Assembly (NCBI GenBank): GCA_012064385.1
Contig: QRDG01000418.1
Span: 62,001 to 126,000 of the forward strand
Reading direction: 5' to 3'
Length of the DNA: 64,000 nt
From: Puccinellia tenuiflora
Taxonomy: Eukaryota; Streptophyta; Magnoliopsida; Poales; Poaceae
Shown here: positions 32,901 through 43,045 of the stretch, in pieces
Layout: every line of letters begins with the position of its first letter
Position numbering within the stretch: position 1 is the stretch's first letter
The notes under the pieces: generated by a model
What the model saw: the letters and a program-made list of their open reading frames with translations, nothing else
What the model was told of the DNA's origin: nothing
Database searches by the model: none
Program-made: the position numbers and the translations under genes

Positions 32901-34363
32901 TTCTAGCTAACCTTGAGATCAAATCCACTCTCGAGGATGATATCAAGGCCGCCCAGCAAAATGACGCTGAAATCCTCGAGATCAAAGAGAAGATAGCTAA
33001 TGGGAAGGCGGCCTGTTTCTTGGTTGATGACAATGGTGTGGTCTATTTTGGTGACCGTCTAGTGGTGCCCAAGAGTGGAAATATGAGGGAGTTGATACTC
33101 TCTGAAGCTCATGAGTCACCCATCTCTATTCACCCCGGTAGCACAAAAATGTACCAAGATCTTCGACCTCAGTTCTGGTGGTCTTGCATGAAGCGCGAGA
33201 TCGCCGAGTATGTTGCTGAATGCGACGTCTGTCGCCGAGTGAAAGCTGAACATCAAAGGCCAGCCGGTACCCTCCACCCCATAGCCATTCCCGAGTGGAA
33301 ATGGGATGAAGTTGGTATGGATTTCATCACCGGCTTTCCAAAGTCACAAAAGGGCAACAATGCTATTTGGGTCATAATAGACCGATTGTCAAAGGTTGCC
33401 CATTTCCTTCCGGTTTGGGAGGATATCAATGCTGCTAAATTGGCGGAGCTATATATGGCCAGGATTGTTCCCTTGCACAGGGTTCCTTTGCGGATCATCT
33501 CTGACCGTGGAAGCTTATTTACGTCCAAGTTTTGGCAAAGTTTCCAAACGGCTATTGGAACCCGTCTCAACTTCAGCACCGCCTACCATCCTCAAACCGA
33601 CGGTCAAACTGAAAGAGTAAATCGAGTTCTTGAGGACATGCTTCGGGCTTGTGTCATCTCCTTCGGCAAGGGTTGGGAAAAGTACCTCCCTCTCGCCGAG
33701 TTCTCCTACAACAATAGCTATCAAGCCAGTTTGCAAATGGCTCCCTTCGAGGTCCTTTATGGGAGAAAATGCCGAACTCCTCTCAATTGGTCTGAAACCG
33801 GGGAGAGGTCACTCTTCGGTCCTGATGTGATCAATGAAGCCGAAGAGAAAGTCCGTGTCATTCGAGAAAATCTCAAGGCGGCTCAATCTCGTCAGAAAAG
33901 CTATTATGACAAGCACCATCAAGAGGTCCACTATGAGATTGGTGACAAGGCCTATCTTCGAGTCTCTCCTCTCCGAGGCGTTCGTCGTTTCGGAATCAAG
34001 GGCAAATTAGCCCCTCGCTATGTTGGCCCTTTCACCGTCCTAGCCAAGCGAGGAGATCTCTCCTATCAACTTGAGTTGCCCTCCAATTTTCCGGATGTCC
34101 ATGATGTGTTCCATGTTTCCCAACTCCGCCGGTGCTTCAAGGATCCCATCTGTGGGGTTGATCATGAGGCATTGGACATTCAGGAGGACTTGACCTATCG
34201 CGAGCATCCTATCCGCATCTTGGATGAAGCGGAGAGGAAAACCCGCAACAAGTCCATCAAGTTTCTCAAGGTCCAATGGTCTAACCATTCCGAAGAAGAA
34301 GCCACATGGGAGCGAGAAACTAGTCTCCGTCAGGAATACCCCGCCTTCTTCACTCAAGCCTAG
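29945..34363 (+). CDS. Gag-pol polyprotein with chromodomain, chromovirus 1 (1472 aa)
   Basis: One open frame with no stop; the ATG at 29945 (MAPTRRGEQ) is preferred to an in-frame upstream ATG at 29909. Order: gag core (about residues 75-250), zinc knuckle CFACGQPGHYSREC at 300-313, aspartic protease FDSGASHSF at 372-380, reverse transcriptase with FSKMDLRSGYHQIK and YIDD at 696-699, RNase H starting near D845 (YCDASLQGLG), HHCC finger, integrase with D1126, D1187 and E1223 (exact D-35-E spacing), and a C-terminal chromodomain (about 1415-1465, RILDEAERKTRNKSIKFLKV). The chromodomain is thought to direct integration to heterochromatin. All catalytic residues I can check are present, so this copy could supply proteins in trans. 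Confidence 0.95.
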   Translation: MAPTRRGEQSNPDPPPPPSMAEVMMAIEQNRLRNELLLEQLVQQGARRNTDCTTLNQFLRSQPPTFSEAKEPLDADDWLRAIERKFAALHVPAAEHVNFATYLLEGAAGSWWESHIAMVAAGHVVTWEEFRAAFRATYIPKPILELKRREFLDLTQGRMDVQSYGREFNHLSRYAPRDVTNDEDKQYLFRKGLAPRLRYELLPFKFTSYQELYNQALTMEQGRKELEASKRPAPADHQSSSSSEGKKHKVFVPFSAVPKAPFAPKPTGYLPPPPRPATSTLGVVGGGFRPRLPAPPGLTCFACGQPGHYSRECPQKALAPSAPAPAPSTPAAKATTVSRGRLNHVSAEGVEEDPGVLMGTLRINTYPASVLFDSGASHSFISISYAHNHQIPFANMDSPLVVKTPGSSWRTHWISPDVQIAVGSVPFPFSLIALRSEGIDVILGMDWLVKYQANLDCAAKTITVFHPRYGEVRYWSPTSATPSAATPLSPEISLYFLEGITPPDMSEVAVVCDFPDVFPEELPGMPPDRSMEFVIELVPGIAPVSKTPYRMPTEELVELKKQLDELLEKEFIRLSSSPWGCPVIFVKKRDTNVPRLVVDYRPLNAVTIKNKYPIPRITDLFDQLAGATVFSKMDLRSGYHQIKIRKEDIPKTAFTTRYGLYEYTVMSFGLTNAPATFMRLMNSIFHEYLDKFVIIYIDDILVYSKSEDEHAEHLRLVLTKLRDHRLYAKFSKCEFWLKELIFLGHVVSAAGVAVIPDKIQAILDWPTPKSVKDIRSFLGLAGYYRRFIEGFSKIAKALTELLKKGKQFVWSDKAEESFQTLKVKLTTTPVLVLSDTDKDFVVYCDASLQGLGCVLMQEGHVVAYAFRQLKPHEQNYPTHDLELAAVVHALKQWRPYLLGNRCEIYSDHQSLKYLFTQPDLNLRQRRWLELIKDYDVTLNYQPGKANVVADALSRKAYCNTVMVEKAQPALHEEFAKLNLEIVPSGFLANLEIKSTLEDDIKAAQQNDAEILEIKEKIANGKAACFLVDDNGVVYFGDRLVVPKSGNMRELILSEAHESPISIHPGSTKMYQDLRPQFWWSCMKREIAEYVAECDVCRRVKAEHQRPAGTLHPIAIPEWKWDEVGMDFITGFPKSQKGNNAIWVIIDRLSKVAHFLPVWEDINAAKLAELYMARIVPLHRVPLRIISDRGSLFTSKFWQSFQTAIGTRLNFSTAYHPQTDGQTERVNRVLEDMLRACVISFGKGWEKYLPLAEFSYNNSYQASLQMAPFEVLYGRKCRTPLNWSETGERSLFGPDVINEAEEKVRVIRENLKAAQSRQKSYYDKHHQEVHYEIGDKAYLRVSPLRGVRRFGIKGKLAPRYVGPFTVLAKRGDLSYQLELPSNFPDVHDVFHVSQLRRCFKDPICGVDHEALDIQEDLTYREHPIRILDEAERKTRNKSIKFLKVQWSNHSEEEATWERETSLRQEYPAFFTQA

Positions 34364-34385
34364 AATCTCGGGACGAGATTCCTGT

Positions 34386-34396
34386 AAGGGGGGTAG
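34386..34396 (+). promoter_or_regulatory. Polypurine tract, chromovirus 1
   Basis: AAGGGGGGTAG immediately before the 3' LTR start at 34400; primes plus-strand DNA synthesis. Confidence 0.85.
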
Positions 34397-34399
34397 AGT

Positions 34400-37300
34400 T
34401 GTAACAGCCCTAACTTGGTTATGAAAAATATGAATAATTTTTCCACTTTTTGCATTCATGTTTGCATCATGGCATCTCTTTAAATTGCTTGTGGTAACAA
34501 ACAACAAATGGGAAACAATAAGGAGAGGGAAGCCAAAACCTTCCCAAAACCTTCAAACTTGGTTTTCCAAACTATGAAGTAACGCATGTCATGACAGGTG
34601 ACCATATGGTTCAACAAGTTCCCCAAGTTCACCACTTTGAACAAGAACCAAATGGATGGTTTCCATTTTTGTTTCCTTTCTCCTTAGGCCCTAACATGTG
34701 GTTCAAAGCTTTTGTTATTGTGAGCCATGCCACCCTGCTCAAAAGTCTACATATATGTATGGTGAGTTGTATATCTTGGGGAGAAATTCCCAGAATTTTT
34801 GTATATTCTTTCTGGAATTGTTTTGATGCCCAAATAGGCTAGCCTTTTCTATTTTTGTTTTGGTTCACCGGAACTACCGGTCCGCTGACCGGAAGTACCG
34901 GGCCGCCGTCGTCCCTGTGGCGACAGTGGCGCGCACTGTCGCCATGGCCGCCCGCACCTGCTCCCTAGGGTTAAATGAAACCCCACGGCCCGCACCTGCT
35001 CTCTCACTCTCTCCCCTACCCGTTCCCCACGCGTGCCCGAAACCCTAACCCTAGATCGAGCCCTGCTGCTCTCCGTCGCCGCCGTGGCTGCCGAGCACGC
35101 CGCCGTCGCCTCCGGCCGCCCCAGCTCGAGCTGGAGCCACCGTCAGCTCCGCCGCGTTCCCCTCTTCCTCTCCGCCGAAGGAATCGGCCGGAGCCGCCCC
35201 AAAACGCCGTCGCCGCTCGTTATTCTCCGCCTCCGGCCGTTGTTACTCCGGGCCGATTGACGCCGTCCTCGACCACCTCCGACACCGTCGAGCAGCTGCT
35301 CACGCTCAGGGTGAGCCCACGATCCTCCTGAGCCTCCTCGCTCGCCTCCTCCCTCTCCCTAGCGCCGTTTCGCCGTAGTGCGTCTCGCACTCGCCGCCGG
35401 CCGTCGTCGTGCCGCCGCTCTGGCGAATTGGTCGCCCTAGCCGAGGTGCGGCCAAAGCATGCACCCGCGCATCCTCACGCACACCAAATCGACGAGCCAG
35501 TGGTCGACGCGCGTGGTCACCACGCACTCTCGCCGTTGCCGTGCTCAAAGCCTTGACCGGAAGTAGTATCGGTAGTACCGGTAAACCGGAAGTAACAGCG
35601 GAAGTACCGGTTATCAGTTTTCTGTACTGGATCCTTCCGTTGTTAAGCGGAAGTAGAACCGGAAGTAGAGCCGGAAGTTTTCTTCTTCGGTACTGGAAGT
35701 TTCGAACCATAAGCGGAAGTAGGACCGGAAGTACCGCTACACCGGTACTACCGGCCCACTTACCGGAAGTTCCGGCAGTCTGTGTTAAGTTTGAATGTTG
35801 CATAACTTTTTAAATGCTAAGGCAAATCCTGTGAATGTTATATCAATTTGACCAGCACTTCAAATGCAATCCAACCATGTAAATATCACATCATGATCAC
35901 AAATAATTATTTGATGTTCTTCATAATTTGATAAAAAGGATTAAATCCAAATAATCTTATTTAATTCGCTGTTTATTCATCGGTGCTCTGAAAAATTACA
36001 AATAAGATACCGAAATGATCAGAATGACAAACCCTACCTATTTCATGTCATGTTCATGCATATTGAGCCACTTCTCTAATAATTTGATAAATTATAAAGA
36101 ATGGTGGTCACTAAGATAAATATGGGGTTGTATCCAAATAATTGCACTAATTATTTTGGCTCCCCATTTAATTTTGCTTTTAATTTATATAATGGTATCT
36201 TTGCATCAATTGGACATGTCATCATGTGGTTGAGCATTGCATCTCGTGTTCTTGTGATTTATGTGTTCCTTGTTTTTCCTTTTGGGTATCGATAGATTCC
36301 GGAGTCGAGGGTCTCTCTACTTACCCCGACGAGCAGTACTTCGCGCCCGGGCAGCAAGGCAAGAGATAACCTAACCTTCTTGGCATTCTAGCATCCTATG
36401 ATTTTTATCAAATTATTTTATCCACCATAATATTGCATGCGGTTCGAATGTCTCTTTTGTCAAATATTAGAATATCCTATGAATGCATGTTCTTCCCCGA
36501 GCCAATCACATGTATCCCTACCTATGAAACCTAGGGTTGAAGTGTTGGCCGAGGTAAAGATAGAATTGTTGTATTCATATGCTTAGCTATGCTTAGCCAT
36601 GCTTAGATAATGCTTTATGTCCGTTGTAAATTCCATAATTGTTGATGTTGATGGAATGATTCGGGCAAGGTGGATAAATGTGATGCTAAATTTAAAATGC
36701 TAAGACGGCTTGGGTGAGTTGCCATCGGGGATGGTGTTTTGTCTCACTCTAGCCCCTAGGTGCGAGTTCTTTACCTCTTGAACCAAGACTAGCGTGCTAC
36801 CATTGGTGGGTGTATGGGTGCCTTACTGACCAAATGATTTGTGAGGGGCTTGTCAAGGGTCCTCTAGTTCGAGTTTTCCATTTGCCGTGTGTGTGAGCGG
36901 AAAAAGAATTGATGAGGATGGTGGTGTTTAGGATGTGACGGTGGGGCAGGGCGCTGGGAGCGCTGAACCTGTCCTTCCGCCACTGATGGTCCTTGAGTAA
37001 GCCTCATGCATTGTAAAGGTCTAACCGCGCCCGCTCGCCGGCCTTCCCCGGAAGAGGGCCAACTAGGTGAGCCGGACGGTACCAATGGGTAAATTAGTAC
37101 ACCCCTGCAGGGTTAATCTTTTCGAAAAGCCGTGTCCGCGGTTATGGACGACTTGGGATCGGATATAAGATCATAGAGAATATTAACCTAATTGATATGG
37201 CAGCTAAAGGTTGCATAATCAACGTGTGACAAAGGTTCATTTCCTCGAGGGTGATTCGAGGGGGTGCCTTGGTGGAGATGAGTGTGGTTGGTAACACAAG

Positions 37301-37902
37301 GGTTCGATGAGAACCAATGATGACAAAGTTACTCTCTTATCCCCTTTTGAAAAGTATTCTGAGTAGACGACGCCTCGTGTCATTTATGTCTTTTATTGAA
37401 AACTAGCTTTATGCAAACGAAATACATATAAAGCTTTAGAGCCTCCGTCAGTCATTATGTCTATATCGCCCTACTAAACTTGCGAGTACGTCGTACTCAG
37501 TCTCTCTTTGCTGCCTCTATTTTTGTATTTCAGAGGAGGTCGACACCGAGCATCTAGGTGGGTTCTTCGTTGACGTCGACTACTAGTCTGGGGTTCCCAG
37601 GTGGCAGCTTGGGACCGTGGAACAAGCTGACTTGGGTGATGTTTATTGTAGGCCTCTTAGGCCATATATTTGCTTCTTGTTGTTAGACAACACTACCCGC
37701 TTCCGCTTGATGACTTGATGGTCTGTGACCTTTTGTTGTGTAATATTTGTATTCTTCTCATTATATGAGTTGCTATATGTTTTGTGTCGTAGAGTCATGC
37801 AATGTGCCAGTTTGCTCCACAAGTCTCGATCTTTGTTTTATACATTGATGGTTGTGCCAACTACATAGCCTCTCTGTATAAATCCGGGGTCGGGGCGCTA
37901 CA
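34400..37902 (+). repeat. 3' LTR of chromovirus 1
   Basis: Begins TGTAACAGCCC and ends GGGGCGCTACA. Followed by CTGAC, the right target duplication (37903-37907). Confidence 0.92.
35558..35770. repeat. CGGAAGT motif cluster in U3 (3' LTR)
   Basis: Same cluster as 27211-27423, with the same word order. Confidence 0.85.
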
Positions 37903-40298
37903 CTGACCCATCATATCAGAAAAGCAGCGTGGCTTCGAGCATGGTCCCGGCTGGTGATGATGATGCACTGATGACGGAACCTCTTCGTCGCTACCCAGTG
38001 GATGATATCATGGAGAGCACACCTTGTGAGCTACATGTGGAAGTGTTCAAATTAACCATGAAGGTGGCGGTCGGCTATGCCGTACCAATTGGACCTACAC
38101 TAACTTTCCATTGCTCCCCGGTTCCTCATGGCTACCCTGTTGTCGGGGTGGATGAAGTTAGTAAAGGATTTGAGGAGCTGAAGCTGGAACACCCTGCAGG
38201 TGAAGATGGGGAGGTGGTTGAACTTGGAGAAGCCAGGAAAGGGACCATTCTATGGCCAAAGGAATTCATCGTGCTTCCAAACTGGCCGCCAAGGCCATCG
38301 ACTCCTCACCAGTCTCCAACGCAACAGTCCTCTCCACCGCAGCCACCTCAGGTGCCGTCTCCACCGCCTCACCACTCTCCAGCGCAACAGTCCTCTTCAC
38401 CTTCATCGCCGCCTCAGGCGCCATCTCCGCCGCCTCACCAGTCTCCAGAGCAGCCATCTCCACCGCCGCGTACTACGAGGAGTGGTAACCGATCATCTAA
38501 ACGTACAAGGTCACCCCTCCCAAAAGTACCTCATAAGAATCTTCCCAAGAAACCTTACGACTGTACGGTGGAGGAAAATAAGGCGATCGCAAAAGCCCAA
38601 ACGAACCAGTGGTTTGCTAACTTGAAGCTAAGGAAGCTGAAACCGCCAGATTTCCCCGACACCCCAGAAGAAAAAGCCGCCGTCTTAAAAATGTTGAAGA
38701 CCCTTGAACAACCCCCGCCAAAGCTGACACCAGACTATGACCGCTCTATTCTCAAGTCGGTTCGGGCAAATAAACAGCGGTCGAAGAATGGTAGTGCAAG
38801 CCGGAAATCAGTCGCCCAGCTCAGAGAACAGCAAAAACAATCGTGCCCCCCGCTCAAAGTGTTTTCCGATACCGAGGTGGGGTCGAGCAAACGTGCGGTC
38901 GGCATCGATCCTGAGTTTGTTGCACTGTACGGAGAAGCAGCCTCTGCTCAGGGCATGTCTATTGCTTAGTACTTAGACCAATTACAATTCCACGAAGAAA
39001 TAGTTCCAAAATACAAATACCGGCACGGGCATCCTCTCGTCAAACCTGAGTTAGTCAAAGATCTACCAACAAAAATGCGAAGATTGCATAGTTGGTACAT
39101 GACAGACTCAAAGAAAGGGGGAAATTGGATCTACGTGGGATATAAGAACGAGGATTACGGGCATGGACCTGGCGTGGTAATGATTGAATTTTCTGAATTA
39201 TTTCAGTTATACCAACAAGACGCCCTTGACAAAGCTATCATCAGTGCCTATTGTCTGTAAGTATTATTTCTGTAATTAAGTCTCTAGCTAGCTCACCTCG
39301 TTCATTGTATTTATAATCTTACTCATCATTATATTAATTATGCAGAATGAAGATTCTCCAATGCAAAAGAGGACACATCTATGACATTGGCTTCGTTGAC
39401 CCAAATTACGTTCATGAAGCAAGTCTCCATGATTTTTACGACGATACAGAGAATAACTTGGTACATGCGTTACGGTTTAACGAAACCAAAAGAGAAATAC
39501 TATTTCCTTACAACTTCAAGTAAGTGTTACTGTCTTGTACACATTCTATTTCGCTTAATTTCTCGATGTTAATTGTATAATTGATGACTTATGCGTGCGC
39601 AGCTTCCATTTTATTCTGCTAATCATTTTGCCTGACAAAGGAGTAGTACTTGTCATGGACTCGTTACATAAACCCCTTAAGGATTGGGCGGACATGCAGG
39701 AATGCCTACAGAGGTAATTTCAATCATATTATGGCACTATATCGGCAATTTTCCGTTCATTTACTGATAGCAAGTAATTAATATATAACTCCTTTATTCA
39801 TTTTCTTTGCTGGGCAGAGCTTGGAAACGATTCACCGCCAGGGCTAGGGGTGATTGGGCGAAGGAGCTTACATTTAAACAAATAAATGTAAGTATTACTA
39901 CCTAGATCCACGCATCTCTTTGATTCTAGTTCAATATCATTACCATTCTTGATTATTATTTTGATTGAACTCTGTTCCCGTAAATTGCTTGAGGCAGGGA
40001 AGTGGGAATCATTTATATGGATACTACGTCTGCGAGTTCATTCGTCAGACATGCTGTGAGAAGGGCAGAATCTTAGAACAACTTGAATTGCGTATGCAAT
40101 ATTCATAATTTTAGTTTATTGCCATCAATTGTGTTTACTTTCATTCATATATGTTGACCCTTTTTTAATTAGATCAAACGGTTGCGAGAAGGCCTTCTAC
40201 CACAGGATCGCGTACGAGCAATTCAAGAGGAAATTGCCGGATTCTTAGATGCAGAGGTCCTAGATCCGAAAGGAGAATACTACTATAAGCTAGGTTGA
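37903..40298 (+). pseudogene. CACTA ORF2, 3' part with Ulp1-like (C48) protease domain
   Basis: Continuation of the gene at 24538. A proline-rich segment (SPPQAPSPPPHQSP) at about 38290-38475 is followed by a basic region; a TAG at 38967-38969 interrupts. Exon ends look conserved: 39256|gtaagt, 39346-39519, 39603-39713, 39818-39887, 39998-40091, 40173-40298. The Ulp1-like core has FHFILLIILPDKG and VMDSL, which would supply the His and Asp. In the last core exon, where related proteins have a Cys before GYYVCEFI, this copy has Tyr (NHLYGYYVCEF), so the nucleophile is apparently lost. The 40091/40173 junction is out of phase by one base as drawn. C-terminus: DRVRAIQEEIAGFL... ending TGA. Confidence 0.78.
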
Positions 40299-40667
40299 AA
40301 TTAAATAGTGAGTGTAAAAGAGATGTATATATATATAAGAATGAAACTCGTGTGTACTACATGTACCGTTTTGTAATATGTTTGACCAAGCACGACGAAT
40401 GAGATGTCTGTAATATATTCGTGACGATGATGTGTAATACTGGTTCCCCATATTTAACTAGTAGTGGCATTTTTTTAGTTCTAAAAAATATTTAATTTAA
40501 GTTTTTTAAACATGCATGCATTTGACATAATCAAATAGGTCTTATTTTTCTGAACATTTTGGTATTTTATTCATATTTTTATGAATTACAGAATAAGCAT
40601 TATTGATTTTACAAATTTAAACAATTTTCTGAAATTTCTGAAAAAAAGTGAAAAAATCTGACGGGAC
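40299..40667. other. ORF2 3' flank
   Basis: AT-rich sequence without a gene; leads into the right sub-terminal repeats. Confidence 0.6.
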
Positions 40668-40910
40668 AATAGTCCCGGTTCGTAATACGAACCGGGACTA
40701 AAGCCCAGGGACAATAGTCCCGGTTCGTATTACGAACCGGGACTAAAGCCCCTCCGCCCTGCTGCCTCCGGCCGGGCCACGTGCCCCCCCATTAGTCCCG
40801 GTTCGTGTCCCAACCGGGACTAGCATTAGTCCCGATTTGCTAGTCCCGGTTGGGGAACCGGGACTAATGGCCCAAACCAACCGGGACTATAGGGGTATTT
40901 TCCACTAGTG
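40668..40910. repeat. Right terminal and sub-terminal repeats of large CACTA
   Basis: Palindromes TAGTCCCGGTTCGTAATACG / CGAACCGGGACTA occur twice in tandem (40680-40745), more copies follow to 40890, and the terminus reads TTTTCCACTAGTG at 40898-40910. Confidence 0.85.
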
Positions 40911-41215
40911 TAAAATGCTACTGATTTCATTGCAGCTCAGCTGAGATGAAGTAGAAGGCGATTTACATGACTTCCTCCCCGATCTCACTTACTCTGAGCT
41001 ATTTACAGGCGTCTCTCATCATCAGATGGCTCCCTGGCGCAGCACATCCATGCACGCAAACTACCTATCTCACAGGAACAGGTACCTCGAAGAAAAGCTT
41101 ATCGACACACCTCTTCAGTCTTCACACATTCTCGATCTTCTCTACTTGGATACACTTCCTCATACCAATACAGGGACCCTTCCTTAGCTTCCCACCCTTG
41201 GAATCCAAACTTATT
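40911..41215. other. Unassigned spacer
   Basis: No gene or element end recognised between the CACTA terminus and the LINE remnant. Confidence 0.5.
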
Positions 41216-41770
41216 TTTTCAAAAACATGCATGAGGGTTGCGTGTCTTCTGTATTAATAGGGAAACATGTTTACAAGACTGGGAGCTCCAAGAGTGGGAA
41301 GGATCACAAGTAGATCAAACCCTCTGGGCTCCCTACACAAAAGCAACAAAGGAAATAACTACTCCATCTCCCTCTCCTCTATCCGTGCAACTTAGCTTTC
41401 TTCCACAGATCGAATTTCCCTCTGATCTTGTTGCAGACAGTCCATGGCAGCGATGCCACCTTGTCAAAGACTCTGCTGTTCCGTTCTAACCAAAGATAGC
41501 GAGCCACTAGGATGATCTCCTTCCGTAGCTGACGAGGAGCCGCATTGGCGATAGAGTGCCACCTAACCGACAACAAGGAATAAGCGTTTCGTGTGAATCT
41601 GTGCAGGCGTTAGGGCAACAACGTGGAGTACCATACCTCCCTCGAGAACGAACACTGCAGGGTTAGATGTTCCGCAGTTTCCGGCTCCTGGCAGGGTGCT
41701 GCAAGCCGCAGCGAGCCAGCCTGTCCGCCGTCCACAGTGTGCCGCGGAGTGCAAAGTGCAAACCACATGT
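41216..41770 (-). pseudogene. LINE 3'-end remnant (zf-RVT domain and tail)
   Basis: On the minus strand, ADRLARCGLQHPA-like and REVWYSTLLP text (frame-broken) leads into RWHSIANAAPRQLRKEIILV and ARYLWLERNSRVFDKVASLP at 41379-41576. This matches the end of the zinc-binding domain of plant LINE ORF2 proteins. A short 3' UTR follows to about 41220 with CCTATTAATACAGAAGAC, a typical LINE tail. Only the last few hundred bases of the element are present, as expected for 5'-truncated LINE insertion; target duplication not identified. Confidence 0.72.
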
Positions 41771-42174
41771 GCAGTTTGTGTTTGATTTTACAAGATCGTC
41801 TAAGCTAGATCTAACGGTAGTGATAATCTTCTGTCAATGCGGTTTGGTGTGAGAGAGAGAGGGAGAGGGAGAGGGAGGGAGGGAGATAGAGAGAGAGAGG
41901 GAGAGAGGGAGAGAGGGAGAGGGAGGGCGGGAGGGAGGGAGAGAGAGAGAGGAGACCTTCCGTCGCTACTGTGAAACTCTAGATCGGTAGGGGGTGTCGG
42001 TGGGGTGCCTGGCACACGGTGAACCTCTTACTGTGTGCCGCCGGCCCCCACCTCTTTATATACATAGCGCGATAGGTGTCCACCAACCATGGTTTGGTTG
42101 GGCGCCCCCGATCAGGGCACAATCATGGGGTCCGGTTGGACCGTTGGGTCCAATCGGATGAGATCAATCTAACA
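41771..42174 (-). repeat. Copia LTR (3' LTR, partial), minus strand
   Basis: Starts TGTTAGATTGATC at 42174 directly after the polypurine tract. It contains a TATA box (TATATAAAG, minus, about 42054-42062), an imperfect hairpin at 42011-42040 just downstream, and a purine-rich run at 41851-41953. The far end is not clear; it may be truncated by, or abut, the LINE remnant. Confidence 0.65.
41851..41953. repeat. (GA)n/(GGGA)n purine-rich microsatellite
   Basis: About 100 bases nearly all G and A on the plus strand, as GAGA and GGGAGA words. Within the copia LTR it is CT-rich in the element's sense. Confidence 0.9.
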
Positions 42175-42192
42175 TTCTCCCCCCTTGATCTC
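42175..42192 (-). promoter_or_regulatory. Polypurine tract of copia remnant
   Basis: On the minus strand, GAGATCAAGGGGGGAGAA directly precedes the LTR start TGTTAG. Confidence 0.85.
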
Positions 42193-42369
42193 AACTTTAC
42201 TTTTGCCTTTTTACTTTACTCGTTTCATCACAGATCGATACATAGAGCATGTTTCATCATCTCAGCTCACTTGCCGATAGAATCAGACAGCTACAATATA
42301 CCTCTCTGTTTTGAAACAAATTACTTTTGGGCCTCTTATGATCCAGGAATCATAAGCTCTACCTTAAAC

Positions 42370-42955
42370 CCATGCCGGCTAAGTGTTCCTTGAACACATT
42401 GGGTCGTAATCCTTTCGTTAGTGGATCCGCAAGCATATCCTTTGTCCTTATATGCTCGAGACTTATAGTGTGATCCTGGATTTTATCTTTCACAACATAA
42501 TACTTTATTTCTATTAGTTTTGTAGCATTACTCGACTTGTTGTTGTGAGCGTAAAATACAGTGGGCTAGTTGTCACAGTACATCTTTAGTGGTTTCTTTA
42601 GCCATACGCCTGCCCCGTGGCCTCATAACATGCTATGAATTCTGCATACATCCTGGACGATTCAACTATTGACTGTTTGGAGCTTCTCCACGAAATAGCC
42701 CCTCCTGCGAGAGTGAAGACGTATCCAGACGTGGATTTTCTATCATCTTTGTTCCCCGCAAAATCTGCGTCTGAATTCCCTCTTATCTCTAGGGAATCAG
42801 ATCTTCTATATGTTAGCATGAGGTCCTTTGTGCCTTGCGCATAACGCAATGTTTTCTTTGCCATCATCCAGTCCTCATTTGAGGTAATTTTTGCGGATGC
42901 ATTTGTCCTGTTTAGATGATGAATTTTGCTGTTTAGGTATTTCCGGTGACACATT
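42370..42955 (-). pseudogene. Copia pol 3' end (RNase H), truncated
   Basis: Minus-strand translation shows RYAQGTKDLMLTYRRSDSLE, NSDADFAGNKDDRKSTSGYV and WRSSKQSIVESSRMYAEFIA, the RT-end and RNase H motifs of copia elements. It continues through a stop near 42570 (YCDN then stop) to HIRTKDMLADPLTKGL and GLRPNVFKEHLAGMGL. Upstream pol is absent; homology begins abruptly near 42955. The element sense is minus, consistent with the tract and LTR at lower coordinates. Confidence 0.85.
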
Positions 42956-43045
42956 TTGTGCTGTGTAAATGATTTTGGTGATGCTTTGTTCTATTTTGAT
43001 GATCCCCTGTGATGTTTATGTAATCCTACTAGGTTCAGTGGACGC

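Larger units (their letters stand above)
26005..37902 (+). mobile_element. Full-length Tekay-type chromovirus (gypsy) LTR retrotransposon 1
   Basis: 11898 bp with LTRs of 3546 and 3503 bp beginning TGTAACA and ending GCTACA, primer site, uninterrupted gag-pol with C-terminal chromodomain, and polypurine tract, flanked by a near-perfect 5-bp duplication. LTRs look nearly identical by eye, with a few indels, implying a fairly recent insertion. It sits in an exon of CACTA ORF2. Lineage assignment (Tekay/Del, long LTRs plus chromodomain) is from family knowledge. Confidence 0.93.
12899..40910 (+). mobile_element. Large composite CACTA (En/Spm) element with nested retrotransposon
   Basis: The left end is CACTAGTAGAAAAATGG at 12899. 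The right end, read inverted, is CACTAGTGGAAAATACC at 40910. TNP2 transposase and ORF2 are both on the plus strand in the order usual for autonomous grass CACTA elements. Flanking triplets do not match (ATT left, TAA right), and blocks resembling sub-terminal repeats occur internally at 19245-19280, 20930-20945 and 22765-22965, so two or more CACTA copies may be merged here. Excluding the nested chromovirus (11898 bp), about 16.1 kb is CACTA-derived. Confidence 0.65.
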
